In this document: one piece after another, positions 44,746 to 57,418 of the stretch | Numbering within the stretch: position 1 is the stretch's first letter | How the letters are laid out: each line of letters opens with the position of its first letter | Source: Mytilisepta virgata | Taxonomy: Eukaryota; Mollusca; Bivalvia; Mytilida; Mytilidae | Assembly (NCBI GenBank): GCA_028015205.1 | Contig: CM051515.1 | Location: forward strand, 12,728,001 to 12,792,000 | Direction of reading: 5' to 3' | DNA length: 64,000 bases | The notes under the pieces: generated by a model | Databases searched by the model: none | What the model was told of the DNA's origin: nothing | The model's input: only the letters and a program-made list of their open reading frames with translations | Position numbers and translations under genes: made by a program

Positions 44746-46419
44746 GTGAAATTAGAATTGAAGATTATGGTTCACAAGAAAGTCTACATGTCTACATACA
44801 TGTATTTTGATTCACGGTAACTTACTTTTTTTATAATTCTACAGGGAATTCGTATTTATTTCAGTAAGTATTCAGGCAAACCATTCAGTCGGATGAATAA
44901 AATTTCAAATATTATTAGAAGTTTCTAGGACAAAATCTTCATATTTTAGTCTACCATAATGACTATACGCACGGTTTATAAATTACATAAGTGTAAATGT
45001 ATGGCTCAGCATTTGGTAATGCATTTGATGAAATAGTTCCCTAGTGTATTAGATACATTGTTAATAAATTTGTATGAACAAATATTGCTTACGAAAGCGC
45101 ACAGCGGATTTTGCTGCGGACTACAATATAAGTTGCTTAGAACGCACACACTTAGGAAATTATATACCATCATTCTTGGATTTTTTTATCTTGAGCAGAA
45201 CAATGTGAATATTAAATATCATTTGTTGCTATACATGCTGTTGCATACCCAACGATAAAGTTTAATAAATAAATTGTTTTTTCTACGTGTAAAGTTATGT
45301 ACCTTGTTATCCGCACTGACAAGCGGATTCAATGCTACCATATATTTTATTTTCGAACAAATCCAGTAAAAATACAATAATATAGATAATTGTACTCCTT
45401 TTTTAATATAAACTACGCCATTTTCAGCACAATCGGCAATTTCGCGACAGCCAGGTTTTATTGATGGAGTAAGCCGGAGTACCTAATAGTCATAACGAAC
45501 TACCTAGACCACTCGGCCACCGAGGCCCCAATATAAATGTAATAGATATGGTAAAAAATAAGAAAATGAAAGAAAGTAACTGATCTGCAAAGTAAATAGT
45601 TTAGGTTACTGTATCTGCAACGTTTAACGAACGCCGTCATGACGTTGCCTAAAAACTGCCCACAATTGGTGCCTTTTGTAATTTTCAACAGTCGAACATG
45701 GGAACACACAGATATTTTTTTTATAATCATCAGAGCTTTCGTGTACGTAGCAATATAATATTACTTTTTCACGAAACTGGAGGATTTACACAATGCTTTT
45801 TTTGGACTTTTACATCGAAAAATCAAACAACTGTAGGATACTTTCAATTAGTTCGATTTGACCTTAACATAGATTCTTCCAAAAATTAATGTAGAATCTT
45901 CCATCATAGAACTCGTTATCACTCAGAAAAATCTCAAACATTAAAGACTTCAATGTAAGAAAAATTCAGTCTGACCACTTTAATTCAATGGACCATAACG
46001 GCATTATAATTACCCACGTAATTGATCTACTGGGATTTAACAGTCCATTCTCGATTGATCTGTTCAGTAATAAATGGATTGTGTCCGTTATTTGGTAAAA
46101 AGGACATCAATCTCTAAACCCGTTTACATTGCAAATTGTACCAAATTATACCACAGATGAAATCATTTCACAATCCCAAAGTGTCCCGAGTGCACTAATA
46201 AGTCCTGACTTTGACATTAAAATAAATTACACCATACTTATTGTAATTAAAAAAATCTTTATAATATTCTAAAAATAGTGGCAGATCAAGGAAGTGAACT
46301 ATTTTAAAATCTTTTATTTTTTAGTATAAAAACGAACAATAAAACATTTTTGTGTCGCCTGTGAATGCATGGTCGACCTATAGGGATCACTATCTTGTGT
46401 CTTGCGTCGTCACACTTTT
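44746..46419. other. Copy-2-only AT-rich sequence with a deleted SINE
   Basis: Apart from the SINE remnant at 45411-45526, no element or gene is recognised. Small ORFs at 45058, 45500 and 45698 have no known motifs. Confidence 0.4.
45411..45526 (-). mobile_element. Internally deleted SINE
   Basis: Inverse of SINE ends: 'actacgccattttcagcaca' at the 3' side and 'agaccactcggccaccgagg' (box A inverse) at the 5' side, with the central body from about the box B missing. Confidence 0.75.
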
Positions 46420-47215
46420 CTTCTATCCCCAACTACTCGTAAAACCGCTCAAAGGAGTTTGATAAAACTTTCTCTGTGCATTAACCTTAATGCACAGGTG
46501 TGCATATATATTTCATTTTTAGAAAATTTTAAATTTTTTTGTAAAAATTGATGTTTTTGCAAAAAAAATGGGGGGGGGGGGGGGGCGGGGCAAAACGTCT
46601 ATCCTCAACTACTCCTTAACCGCTCAAAGGAATTTGATTATTCTCTGTTCATTAATCTTAATGCACAGGTGTGCATATATATTTCATTTTTAGAAAATTT
46701 AAGAAATTTTTGTAAAAATGGATGTTTTTGCAAAAAAAAGGGGGGTGGGCGAAACTTCTATCCTCAACTACTCCAAACCCGCTCAATGGAATTTCATGGA
46801 ACTTTCTCTGTGCATTAACCTTAATGCACAGGTGTGCATATATATTTCATGTTTAGAAATTAAAAAAACATTTTTTTTTGAAAAATTGACATTTTTGAAA
46901 AAAAAAGGGGGGGGGGGGGTTCACAAACTTCTATCCTCAACTACTCCATAATCGCTAAAAGCAATTTGATGAAACTTTCTCTGTGCATTAACCTTAATGC
47001 ACAAATGTGCATATATATTTCATTTTTCGAAAAATTTAATTTTTTTGTGTGTAAAATATGTCATTTTTGAAAAAAGGGGAGGGGGCAAAACTTCTATCCT
47101 CAACTACTCCATAACCCCTCAAAGGAATTTGATGAAACTTTCTCTGTGCATTAACCTTAATGTAAAGGTGTGCATATATATTTCATTTTTAGAAAATTTT
47201 AATATCTTTTGTAAT
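46420..47215 (+). repeat. ~165-bp tandem repeat with G runs, about five units
   Basis: Units contain 'ctatcctcaactactcc', 'gaaactttctctgtgcatta', 'aatgcacaggtgtgcatata' and an A run followed by a G run. Unit starts fall at about 46422, 46599, 46759, 46930 and 47094. The G run reaches ~18 in the first unit and shrinks to ~4-10 in the others. ORFs through the array are by-products. Element X (47216) cuts the last unit. Confidence 0.85.
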
Positions 47216-49328
47216 AAAATGCTGCGCTGGGCGCAGCTTGATACGACCGAGGAGGTCGAACCCTAAACAGTTGGGGCAAGTATGGACACAACATTCAAGC
47301 TTGATACAGCACTGAATTTGGATTATGAATAAATATTTGACACAGCATAGGTTTCTGACACAGAATTAATGTGGTCTAAGAACTTAAAATTTTTAATTTA
47401 CCTATTTAAACCATATCAGTATTATTTGCTTTTATATATAAATCAGAAATAACTAATTTAAAATGGAAAATTTTAAAGAAGTTTAATTTTCGATCCTTTG
47501 GACCTTAATGTAGACCAATTTGAAAACAGGACCAAACATTAAGAATCTAAATACACGGTTAGATTCGGCATATCAAAGAACCCCCATAGTTCAATTTTTG
47601 ATGATTCAATTTTTGATGAAATTAAATAAAGTTCAATTTTGGACCCTTTAAACCTCAATGTGGACCAATTTGATAACTGGGCCCAAATATCAATTTCTTG
47701 CTATTGCGCAATACTGTGCAATTGGAGATTTCTTGCTATTGTGCAATACTGTGCAATTGAAGGTTTCTTGCTATTGTGCAATACTGTGCAATTGAAAATT
47801 TCTTGCTATTGCACAATACTTATTATAATAATTTACACATCCTGGTTGGTGTGTATCTCTTGCCTTATCATTATTATTTGCTTTTATATATAAATCATAA
47901 ATTTAATAATAAAGATTTTGGCAAATTTCAAATATATACATAATTTAAAAACAGTTTAGGTGAGATAAACAAAAAAGCTTCATTAGCAACATTTTATATT
48001 GGCAAATTTCCAATGAAGTTCATTAAACTAAAGTTATTGGCAAATTTCCAATGGAATTTATTAATAATAAAGTTTTTGGCAAATTTCCAAAATAAATAAT
48101 TTAAAAGCAGTTTAGGTGAGATATTCAAATGAGTTTCAATTACCAACCTTACACTGCCTTTTAAATTATGTTTTGTACTTAAGTAATTGTCCATTAACCT
48201 GGAAACCCTTTCCCCCCCTTTTTTGCACCTTATTCCTTAACGGTTTGAGCCATAACTACCAAAGACAATTCTTACCATCCCTTTCTGGTATTCCAATATC
48301 CAAAATCTAAATATATGGTTAGATTCAGCATATCAAAGAACCCCAAGAATTCAATTTTTGATGAAATCAAATAAAGTTCAATTTTGGACCCTCTAAACCT
48401 ATATGTGGACCAATTTCATAACGGGGCCCAAATATCAAAAATCTAAATACATGGTTAGATTCAGCATATCGAAGAACCCCATATATTCAATTTTTGTTGA
48501 AATCAAACAAAGTTTAATTTTGGACCCCGATCTGGACCAACTTGAAAACTGGGTCCATAATAATAAAACTAAGTACATGTTTAGATTCAGCATATCAAAG
48601 AACCCCAAGAATGCAATTTTTGTTAAAATCAAACTAAGTTTAATTTTGGACCCTTTGGACCTTAATGTAGACCAATTTGAAAACGGGACAAAAAATTAAG
48701 AATCTAAATACACGGTTAGATTCGGCATATCAAAGAACCCCAATAGTTAAATTTTCGATGAAATCACACAAAGTTTAATTTTGGACCCTTTTGGCCCCTA
48801 ATTCCTAAACTGTTGGGACCAAAACTCTCAAAATCAATCCCAACCTTCCTTTTGTGGTCGTAAACCTTGTGTTAAAATTTCATAGATTTCTATTTACTTA
48901 TACTAAAGTTATTGTGCAAAAACCAAGAAAAATGCTTATTTGGGCCCTTGTTTAGCCCCTAATTCCTAAACTGTTGGGACCAAAACTCCCAAAAACAATC
49001 CCAACCTTCCTTTTGTAGTCATAAACCTTGTGTTAAAATTTCATAGATTTCTATGTACTTATACTAGAGTTATTGTGCGAAAACCAAAAAAAAATGCTTA
49101 TTGGGCCCTTTTTTGGCCCCTAATTCTTAAACTGTTGGGACCAAAACTCCCAAAATCAATCCCAACCTACCTTTTGTGGTCATAAACCTTGTGTTTAAAT
49201 TTCATAGATTTCTATTAATTTATACTAAAGTTATAGTGCGAAAACCAAATGTCTTCGGACGACGACGACGACGACGACGACGACGTCATACCAATATACG
49301 ACCGCAAAAATTTTGCGGTCGTATAAAA
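47216..49328 (+). mobile_element. Element X, complete copy
   Basis: Starts 'aaaatgctgcgctgggcgca' (GCTGCGC/GCGCAGC hairpin), with 'cttgatacgaccg' just inside. It has four 35 bp units with 'tgctattgcgcaatactgtg' type words (47693-47822), ~130 bp and ~160 bp internal repeats, (GAC)9 at 49258-49285 and a terminal hairpin 'tacgaccgcaaaaattttgc' ending 'ggtcgtataaaa'. Coding capacity is absent. The subterminal inverted words and hairpin end suggest a structured non-autonomous DNA element; its class is not certain. Confidence 0.75.
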
Positions 49329-50024
49329 ATTGACGTCCGCAGGCGACACATATCTTCCTTGGAAGACTCACACATTTTTTAAAAATCAAGAACATTATGA
49401 AATATGAAAATAAGTGTTAATTTGAAGAAGAAAAATAACTAAAATTAAAAACCAATTGTTCAGAGAACAATTGAAGGTCTTTCCACCTCAATTGCAGATT
49501 GAATGATAAAAAAATGAGGTTTAAAATGTAATTGTTGGTTTTAGAGCATAGCTAAACTTTCCAGTGATTTCAAGGATATATGGTTCTATGTACTGAAATA
49601 AGGGAGGTATTATGCTACTTCCCGTATTACAAATATCACTTCTGGTTTGATATGATAGGTAATTTCACAAATGTTAAAAAAATATATGGACTGCCAGTTT
49701 GAATAACAAAGAAAAATGTTTATTTCTGGTTAACTAAATGTTTGTGATGAATTATACTGTTTTGCACTATAAACATCAAAAACGTCATTAATGTGACCTT
49801 ATAAATTGACAATTCTAGACGTTTTCATGGGTTGTAACATTGTCACATTAATTAACATTCCAATATATCCAAAACGTCTAAAAACGTCTACAGAAATAAT
49901 AACGTTGCCGGAAATGACGTCATCAAAAGTAGTGCCTGAATTTCACGCTTTCAATAGCTTTAATTGCTTTAAAAATCTGAAAAAAACTTATAAAGTGTGA
50001 AAAAATGCAAAATACATAATATAG

Positions 50025-50945
50025 GTCATGACCTTGACCTTTGACCTTGTGACATTTTTCAAGGTCATTGGTCGTTGAGGTCATTTTAGAAGACCCCATG
50101 CCATTATTATGTACCATTGTCAAGTTATAAACGAAAAACCTTAAGTTTGAACGTTCTAGGCGCAATTACTCTCAAAAGATGACGTCATACAACTTTAACT
50201 CAAATGTAACAAAGTTGCGCATCAATGTCCTAAACATTTCCACCATTACATTTCCTTTGCTATCTACAACCATTTCAGAGGAGTAGTGATAACAAGCAAA
50301 TGTCAAATAATAGAACTTGACCTTGACCTTTGACCTTGATGCCAATTTGAAGGTTATCAATCCCTGATGTTAAAACAAAAGACCCCATGCCTTTATCATA
50401 TACCATTGTTGAGAAATAAACGAAAAACGAAAATTTAAACGTTCTAGGGGCAATTACGCCTATAAAATGACGTCATACAACTTTTTCTCAAATGTAACAA
50501 AGCTAGGTCTCAACGTCCTTAACATTTTCTCCTTTACATTTTATCAGCTATCTTTTACCGTTTCAGAGGAGAAGCGATAACAAGCAAAAGTCAAAATTTA
50601 GAACTTGACCTTGACCTTTGACCTTGATGCCAATTTGAAGGTTATCAATCCTTGATGTCAAAACAAAAGACCCCGTGCCTTTATCATGTACCATTGTTGA
50701 GAAATAAACGAAAAACCGCAAATTTAAACGTTCTAACGGCAATTACGCCTATAAAATGACGTCATACAACTTTTATGCAAATGTAACAAATCAAGGTCTC
50801 AACGTCCTTAACATTTTCTCCATTACATTTTATCAGCTATCTTTTACCGTTTCAGAGGAGAAGCGATAACAAGCAAAAGTCAAAATTTAGAACTTTACCT
50901 TGACCTTTGACCTTGACCTCATTTTACTTGTTAGGGGTCATGGAC
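50025..50945 (+). repeat. ~288-bp units with TGACCT clusters and CRE, first array
   Basis: Receptor half-site clusters (TGACCTTGACCTTTGACCT and variants) fall near 50028, 50316, 50604 and 50893, a period of about 288. Between them lie 'tgacgtcatacaactttt' (CRE palindrome TGACGTCA) and 'ccgtttcagaggagaagcga'. TGACCT-TGACCT-T-TGACCT gives one pair without a gap and one pair with a one-base gap, the arrangement bound by RXR/HNF4-type receptors (family knowledge). Confidence 0.8.
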
Positions 50946-51309
50946 CCTAAATACAAAGTTTCATGTTGATACCTCAACTCTAAATAACAATTTGTATGAT
51001 ACACCAAAAGTGAAAGTCGTTTGAAGGGAAATAACTCCTATGAAATGTCGTCAGATCCCTTCCGACCAAATTGAACAAAGTTGCGCACAGATACACTGAA
51101 GACATTGCAAAAGATTTTGGGTCGATATCTTTTACGGTTTTAGAGATATAGCGATAACAAGAAAAGGAGGACGCGGGGAGATAACTCCTATAAAAAAAAG
51201 TGTTCGGTTACACAGGGTCAATGGTGAAATCGCAATCACTGTACGATACCATGGGCCAAAAATCCTTTCGATATGTCAAGTAACAAAAAAACATCCTAGA
51301 CGGCAGAAG

Positions 51310-51344
<35 letters not shown>

Positions 51345-51609
51345 AAAAACCAATTGTTCAGAAAACAATTGAAGGTCTTTCCACCTCAATTGCAGATTTG
51401 TTGATAAAAAAAATGAGGTTTAAAATGACGTTTAAATTAACATTCCAATATATCCAAAACGTCTAAAAACGTCTACAGAAATAATGACGTTGCCAGAAAT
51501 GACGTCATCAAAAGTAGTGCCTGAATTTCACGCTTTCAATAGCTTTAATTGCTTTAAAAATCTGAAAAAACTTATAAAGTGTGAAAAAATGCAAAATACG
51601 TAATATAGG

Positions 51610-52990
51610 TCATGACCTTGACCTTTGACCTTGTGACCTTTTTCAAGGTCATTGGTCGTTGAGGTCATTTTAGAAGACCCCATGCCATTATTATGTACCA
51701 TTGTCAAGTTATAAACGAAAAACCTTAAGTTTGAACGTTCTAGGCGCAATTACTCTCAAAAGATGACGTCATACAACTTGAACTCAAATGTAACAAAGTT
51801 GCGCATCAATGTCCTAAACATTTCCACCATTACATTTCCTTGGCTATCCACAACCATTTCAGAGGAGTAGTGATAACAAGCAAATGTCAAATAATAGAAC
51901 TTGACCTTGACCTTTGACCTTGATGCCAATTTGAAGGTTATCAATCCTTGATGTCAAAACAAAAGACCCCATGAAAGACACGCATGTAACAAAGCTAGGT
52001 CTCAACGTCCTGAACATTTTCTCCATTACATTTTATCAGCTATCTTTTACCGTTTCAGAGGAGAAGCGATAACAAGCAAAAGTTAAAATTTAGAACTTGA
52101 CCTTGACCTTCGACCTTGATGCCAATTTGAAGGTTATCAATCCTTGATGTCAAAACAAAAGACCCCATGCCTTTATCATGTACCATTGCTGAGATATAAA
52201 CGAAACACCGCAAATTTAAACGTTCTAACGGCAATTACGCCTATAAAATGACGTCATACAACTTTTATGCAAATGTAACAAAGCTAGGTCTCAACGTCCT
52301 TAACATTTTCTCCATTACATTTTATCAGCTATCTTTTACCGTTTCAGAGGAGAAGCGATAACAAGCAAAAGTCAAAATTTAGAACTTGACCTTGACCTTT
52401 GACCTTGATGCCAATTTGAAGGTCATCAATCCTTGATGTCAGAACAAAAGACCCCATGCCTTTATCATGTACCATTGTTGAGAAATAAACGAAAAACCGA
52501 AAATTTAAACGTTCTGGGGGCAATTACGCCTATAAAATGACGTCATACAACTTTTATGCAAACGTAACAAAGCTAGATCTCAACGTCCTTAACATTTTCT
52601 CCATTACATTTTATAAGCTATCTTTTACCGTTTCAGAGGAGAAGCGATAACAAGCAACAGTCAAAATTTAGAACTTCACCTTGACCTTTGACCTTGATGC
52701 CAATTTGAAGGTCATCGATCCTTGATGTCAGAACAAAAGACCCCATGCCTTTATCATGTACCATTGTTGAGAAATTAACGAAAAACCGAAAATTTAAACG
52801 TTCTGGGGGCAATTACGCCTATAAAATGACGTCATACAACTTTTATGCAAATGTAACAAAGCTAGGTCTCAACGTCCTTAACATTTTCTCCATTACATTT
52901 TATCAGCTATCTTTTACCGTTTCAGAGGAGAAGCGATAACAAGCAAAAGTCAAAATTTAGAACTTGACCTTGACCTTTGACCTTGACCTC
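51610..52990 (+). repeat. ~288-bp units with TGACCT clusters and CRE, second array
   Basis: Clusters near 51617, 51901, 52099, 52387, 52675 and 52967. Spacing is ~288 except one of ~198, where an internal deletion removed the CRE part (51965-51985). It has two more units than the first array and is closely similar in sequence. Confidence 0.8.
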
Positions 52991-53398
52991 ATTTTACTTG
53001 TTAGGGGTCATGGACCCTAAATACAAAGTTTCATGTTGATATCTCAACTCTAAATAACAATTTGTATGATACACCAAAAGTGAAAGTCGTTTGAAGGGAA
53101 ATAACTCCTATGAAATTCGTCAGATCCTTTCCAACTAAATGGAACAAAGTTGCGCACAGATACACTGAAGACATTGCAAAAGATTTTAGGTCGATATCTT
53201 TTACGGTTACAGAGAAATAAAGATAACAAGAAAAGGAGGATGCAGGGGGATAACTCCTATAAAAAAAAGTGTTCGGTTACACAGGGTCAATGGTGAAATC
53301 GCAATCACTGTACGATATCATGGGCCAAAAATCCTTTCGATATGTCAAGTAACAAAAAAACATCCTAGACGGCAGAAGAAAAAAAAAAAAAAAAAAAA

Positions 53399-53498
53399 TA
53401 ATCAGAACAAAAGCAAAAGGTCTTTCCACGGAAAGTGGAAAGACCTAATAATCAGAACAAAAGCAAAAGGTCTTTCCACGGAAAGTGGAAAGACCTAA
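53399..53498 (+). repeat. Two 50-bp units, each a perfect 12-bp hairpin
   Basis: Unit 'aatcagaacaaaagcaaa' followed by AGGTCTTTCCAC, loop ggaaa, GTGGAAAGACCT. Hairpins are at 53418-53446 and 53468-53496, exactly 50 bp apart and identical. The AGGTCTTTCCAC word also occurs near the start of each long unit (about 49477 and 51374). Confidence 0.9.
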
Positions 53499-53504
53499 AA
53501 ATAT

Positions 53505-54668
53505 AAACATGATGTACAGTACGTCACTTTTTATCCTGAAATGCAAATAGGCATGTCAATTCATTTATGTTTGGTGGCAAACATTTAATACATTTACTGT
53601 ACGCAAGTTAATAGAAAGTCACGTGTCACATGGGTCGTAAATTACGCGTCGATGAGAGTAAGGCACCCAGTTTTCAGTTGAAACTTCAAGATGTGTGTAC
53701 AGAGTAGATCTAGAAGGACGTTGTTAACTTATAATATCCAATGGATTTTCTAATAAAAATTCAATCCTTATAATATTTTGCTAGATTATTCCAACTAAAG
53801 ATTAATCAAATACTTCATGCTGCATAAAATTAATAAAAAAAACTCTATTCTCGGAAAAAACTGCTTTGCTAGAATGTGAAAAAAGAAAAATTAATTTTAT
53901 CCAGACCTGCAAAAAAATATATTATCAAGCACAGAAATCTCAGCCCCCCCCCCCCCCAAAAAAAAAAAAAAAAACAACAACAACAACAACTTACAAACCT
54001 ATTGACAAATCTTTTAAACAAAATATCAATACGTATTCTCTTGTTACATGTCTTACGTATTTTATATTGTTGAAAAATATATTTGCAGCCAAAATTTCCT
54101 TTATTTTGAATAATCTTATGCAACTATCAATTGTACATCTGATCTTTCAAAGGGTGAGTTCCCCGCCAAATCAACTGGGGCATCTTGAAGGTAACAAACG
54201 TTTTAAATAATTTTAAAATTGGTAGTAATGTCGACTAATGTCACCAAAGATTGCAGTATAAAGATAATAACAGTGCACTGACTAGACATAAAATTCGATG
54301 TATACGAATTGTATGAACACAATCGTGTAAAATTGGTATTTCTGTCAAATTTGAATATTTTGACGTGTTCAGATGGTAATCGATCCATGTATCTATGGGA
54401 TTTGTGTAATCTCTAAACATCTGTTCCCCTCTAGTGGATCATACGGTAACAATAAAGGTAGACAATGATGAGTAACAATTATCATTCATTAAATGCATTA
54501 ATTTCATGAGTGTCGCAGTAAATATTTGGTAAATCTATATATACTAAGGAGATAAATTTACGATAGCCTATTGTCACAAATTTATCTTATTTTATAAGTT
54601 TTAAACACAACCACATATTAAATGTGCCTATACGCCTAAACCTAAAGTATGAATAAGCCAAGATACAA
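53505..54668. other. Copy-2 non-coding sequence
   Basis: Equivalent of 9110-9988 and 13204-13500. It contains the poly-C/poly-A run at 53944-53974 and the unoccupied site of the G-rich element near 54370. No gene. Confidence 0.5.
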
Positions 54669-56302
54669 CAGTGGCGGATTTAGCGGGGGGGCACAGGGGG
54701 CACGTGCCCCCCCAGTTGAGGTCACCATAAAAAATTTATACGTAAAATTACTAGATACAAAGCTTCACATCTTTGAACATGGTCATAATTACGAAAGGAA
54801 AATTTTAAGAAAGTGACCATAACACGTTATCTATTGTAATCGTTGATTGCCACCTAGTTGTGAAAATTAACATGTATTTAACTTTTTACAAATCTGATAA
54901 TAAAGATAACAGTTAATGAGATGGAAATGTATCACAGTGAAGAAAGTAAAATTAATTTTCTACCAGTGCCCCTTGAAGATTTGCAAGTGTTTAATTGAAC
55001 ATGTACCCTTCTTATACAATGACTTACTTATTGATTCATTGTTTGCTGACGTGTATTGTTTTAAATACAAACAAAAGATTATTAAAAGATGTCTATCTGT
55101 TTTTTTAAATTAATATATTTGAAATTCATTGGTAAGTAAAAATATCTGGACTTTTTTAATTTAAGTGTGTTGTTAGTACAAATGGACATTTACAATATCT
55201 GATAAATCTTTACTACCATGATTTGTTTAAACTGTTCCGACATATTAGAGATACATCAACATTTTGTTTATAATATTTATACCAGTGAGACTTCTGAAAT
55301 ATAAATTTAAAACCTTTAATTTAATAAATTTTCATTTATTTTATTTAAAACTTGAAGATATTAATAATTGTCAAAAAATTTCTTCTCTCAGTTGATTGTT
55401 TTTTAGCACCTCGGTGGCCGTGTAAAAGAACAAAAGTTTGAGATCCATTTTGAAATTTGATACATGTAACGTCAGAGAATCCAAACTGCACTGGCTACCG
55501 AAAATGCAGCCACTTCAATCATTATATTTTAAACTTTCAAACTGCCATCTTTCAGTGATTTTGCATGACATTTTTGACGAAACAAAATTATTCATTATTG
55601 AAAGTCTTATTACTTAATTTGGGTCCCCTTTTTAATTCGCTCATGGTACGCTTTTCAATCAGGGATAAGTTGATGTCATCACTTAGGAAATATTACGGTC
55701 TTCATCACGAATATCGAAGATGGTGTTGGACCTGTTCCCACTGTGGTAAAATTTCACGCACCTCCACCGATTTGTGACTACCACCGGATGGCGGATTGAC
55801 TTTGTTGAACTTCATGACGGGTGTCGTATACGGAGCAGGAACCTGCTTACCCTTCCGGAGCACCTGAGTTCACCTGTGGTTTTTATAGGAGTTTGTGTTG
55901 TTCATTGTTTTCTAGTTTTCAGTGTTTATTTGTTGTGCTTGTGGTTATTCATTTTCCTTCCCGGGCTTGTCGGTCTAGCTATGATGGATTGCGTTTTTTT
56001 GTTTGCTCCTTAGGTGCATTTATCTTCTTTCTTACAATCGCTTATCATGCACAGAGACACGGAGGACCAGATCATGATATTTAGTTCTACAACCTGACAG
56101 CAGCAGTAAAAATATAATTGCTTTCAATTTTTCGGCAGATACATGAGCTTCTGTGACGTTAACCAAAAAGATGTGATGCTGTGCACCCCCCCCCCCTTTC
56201 AACAATAAAGGTCGTAAAATCTTCATTATCCCCCCAAAAAAGGGCAGATAACTATTGAAAATTGTGCCCCCCCCACTCGTCGCCCCTCTGGATCCGCCCC
56301 TG
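54669..56302 (+). mobile_element. DNA transposon with CAGTGGCGGATTTAG ends, copy 2 only
   Basis: The left end cagtggcggatttag and right end ctggatccgcccctg are inverted, flanked by tacaa on both sides (54664-54668, 56303-56307); copy 1 has the single site 'gatacaaagttt' at 13497. Next to each end lies a G or C run (gggggggcac, gtgccccccc). No transposase is visible; the interior includes repeat Z (55755-56060) and a short SINE-head-like word at 55410. Such GGCGGAT ends occur in several cut-and-paste superfamilies, so the class is left open. Confidence 0.8.
55755..56060 (+). repeat. Dispersed repeat Z, long copy
   Basis: Has 'cctccaccgatttgtgacta', 'gtcgtatacggagcaggaac' and 'ttttataggagtttgtgttg', continuing into 'gttattcattttccttcccg'. 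It is nested in the 54669-56302 transposon and resembles 20820-20995 and the inverse of 62800-62960. Confidence 0.7.
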
Positions 56303-57171
56303 TACAAAGTTTTAATATAAATCAAATATTCACAGAGAATATAAAAGGGGGTAATTGGATATTTTGTTCAAAATGCATGCCCCTTTTGTATGAATGAAGT
56401 TTTATTATTTGATTGAAGTCACCCACTATTTATTTTAGAGTTACCCCTATTTATTTTAGAGTTAAGTCAAATCTTAAGCATTTTTTAACTTAAGTTTTTT
56501 TTATGCATGACTTAAATGGAGCGGGCAGGGGTTCAATAAAGTAAGATTTTGCTAAGCATACCACTCAGGTAATTTTCGCGGAGTTTACTTAACTAAGTGA
56601 TTTCTTAGCAAAGCCACACCCTTTACTTATATATTGCCATACTCATACTACCAAGTAATAATAGGGAGTAGACACCCCCTTCCCACCCGGGGCCAGTTAC
56701 GCACTCGATAAATTATGCGATACGTTAACTTACTGGATTACTGCATCCGTGAATAAAATCTTTAAATGAAAGCAAATTTTGACATGCAATAAGGAAGTTA
56801 TCTAGATGTATATTTTTAAAGTAGCAGTCATTATTTACCAGGTGAAATATTTTGTAAATCCATGAGAAGGAGCAAAACTAGGCCTTCATCCTAACATGCC
56901 TACGGAACAACTTTTTACGCTGATCCCTGCATTAAGATATTTTACCCCCTCCAATGCATATCTGCAAAGAAACTCTGAGGAAATATTACTTCATTTACCA
57001 TAAAACAGTATTTAAAAACATTTACATGTATACAAAACTTCCCAATGCAACAAAATAAAAGCAAGCCGCCATATATATGTATAAAACTCGTAAATGAGAT
57101 ATGTGAGTTACCTGTACATAAAAGTACACATATATCTGATTAATAGCTTATTGTTTTTTTTTGTTTAGTTG
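56303..57171. other. Copy-2 non-coding sequence
   Basis: Equivalent of 13501-14331, with a short local duplication of 'tatttattttagagtta' near 56430-56465 that copy 1 lacks. No gene. Confidence 0.45.
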
Positions 57172-57418
57172 GGATTTTACGCCGTTTTCAGCACATTTGG
57201 CTATTTCGCGTCGGCCAGTATTTATGGGTGGAGGAAGCCTGAGTACCCGGAGAGGACCACCGACCTCTGGTAGAAAAATTGGCAATCCATGTCAATTGAG
57301 ATCGGAGTCGAACACACCCCGCCACATGTGAGATTCGAACTCGCACCCTCAGTGTTGACAGGCTAATGATTATTAGTGGTCTTGACGAACTACCTAGACC
57401 ACTCGGCCACCGAGGCTA
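57172..57418 (-). mobile_element. tRNA-derived SINE, copy 2
   Basis: Counterpart of 14332-14585, same orientation and ends, nearly identical. Confidence 0.85.

Larger units (their letters stand above)
49441..53498 (+). mobile_element. Dimeric poly(A)-ended element with receptor/CRE array
   Basis: Copy 1 reads 'aaaataactaaaaaaatata' without interruption at 9097-9116; copy 2 has ~4.06 kb inserted there. The insert consists of two head-to-tail units, 49441-51341 and 51342-53398, each starting 'ttaaaaaccaattgttcag' and ending 'catcctagacggcagaag' plus a poly(A) run, followed by two 50 bp hairpin units. Each long unit holds tandem ~288 bp repeats (four receptor clusters in the first, six in the second). 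No ORF longer than ~80 codons is coherent. Poly(A) tails suggest RNA-mediated spread by another element's machinery (inference). Confidence 0.75.

Noticed and set aside
46718..47266. ORFs with CINLN and CIYIS words
   Set aside because: They follow the 165 bp tandem repeat period and have no domain.
51300..51341. Long A run as assembly gap filler
   Set aside because: It ends a unit whose partner (53380-53398) has the same end and a shorter A run, so it is a biological tail, although its exact length may be unreliable.
50025..52990. CRISPR-like periodic array
   Set aside because: Units are ~288 bp of continuous similarity without unique spacers, in a eukaryotic context.
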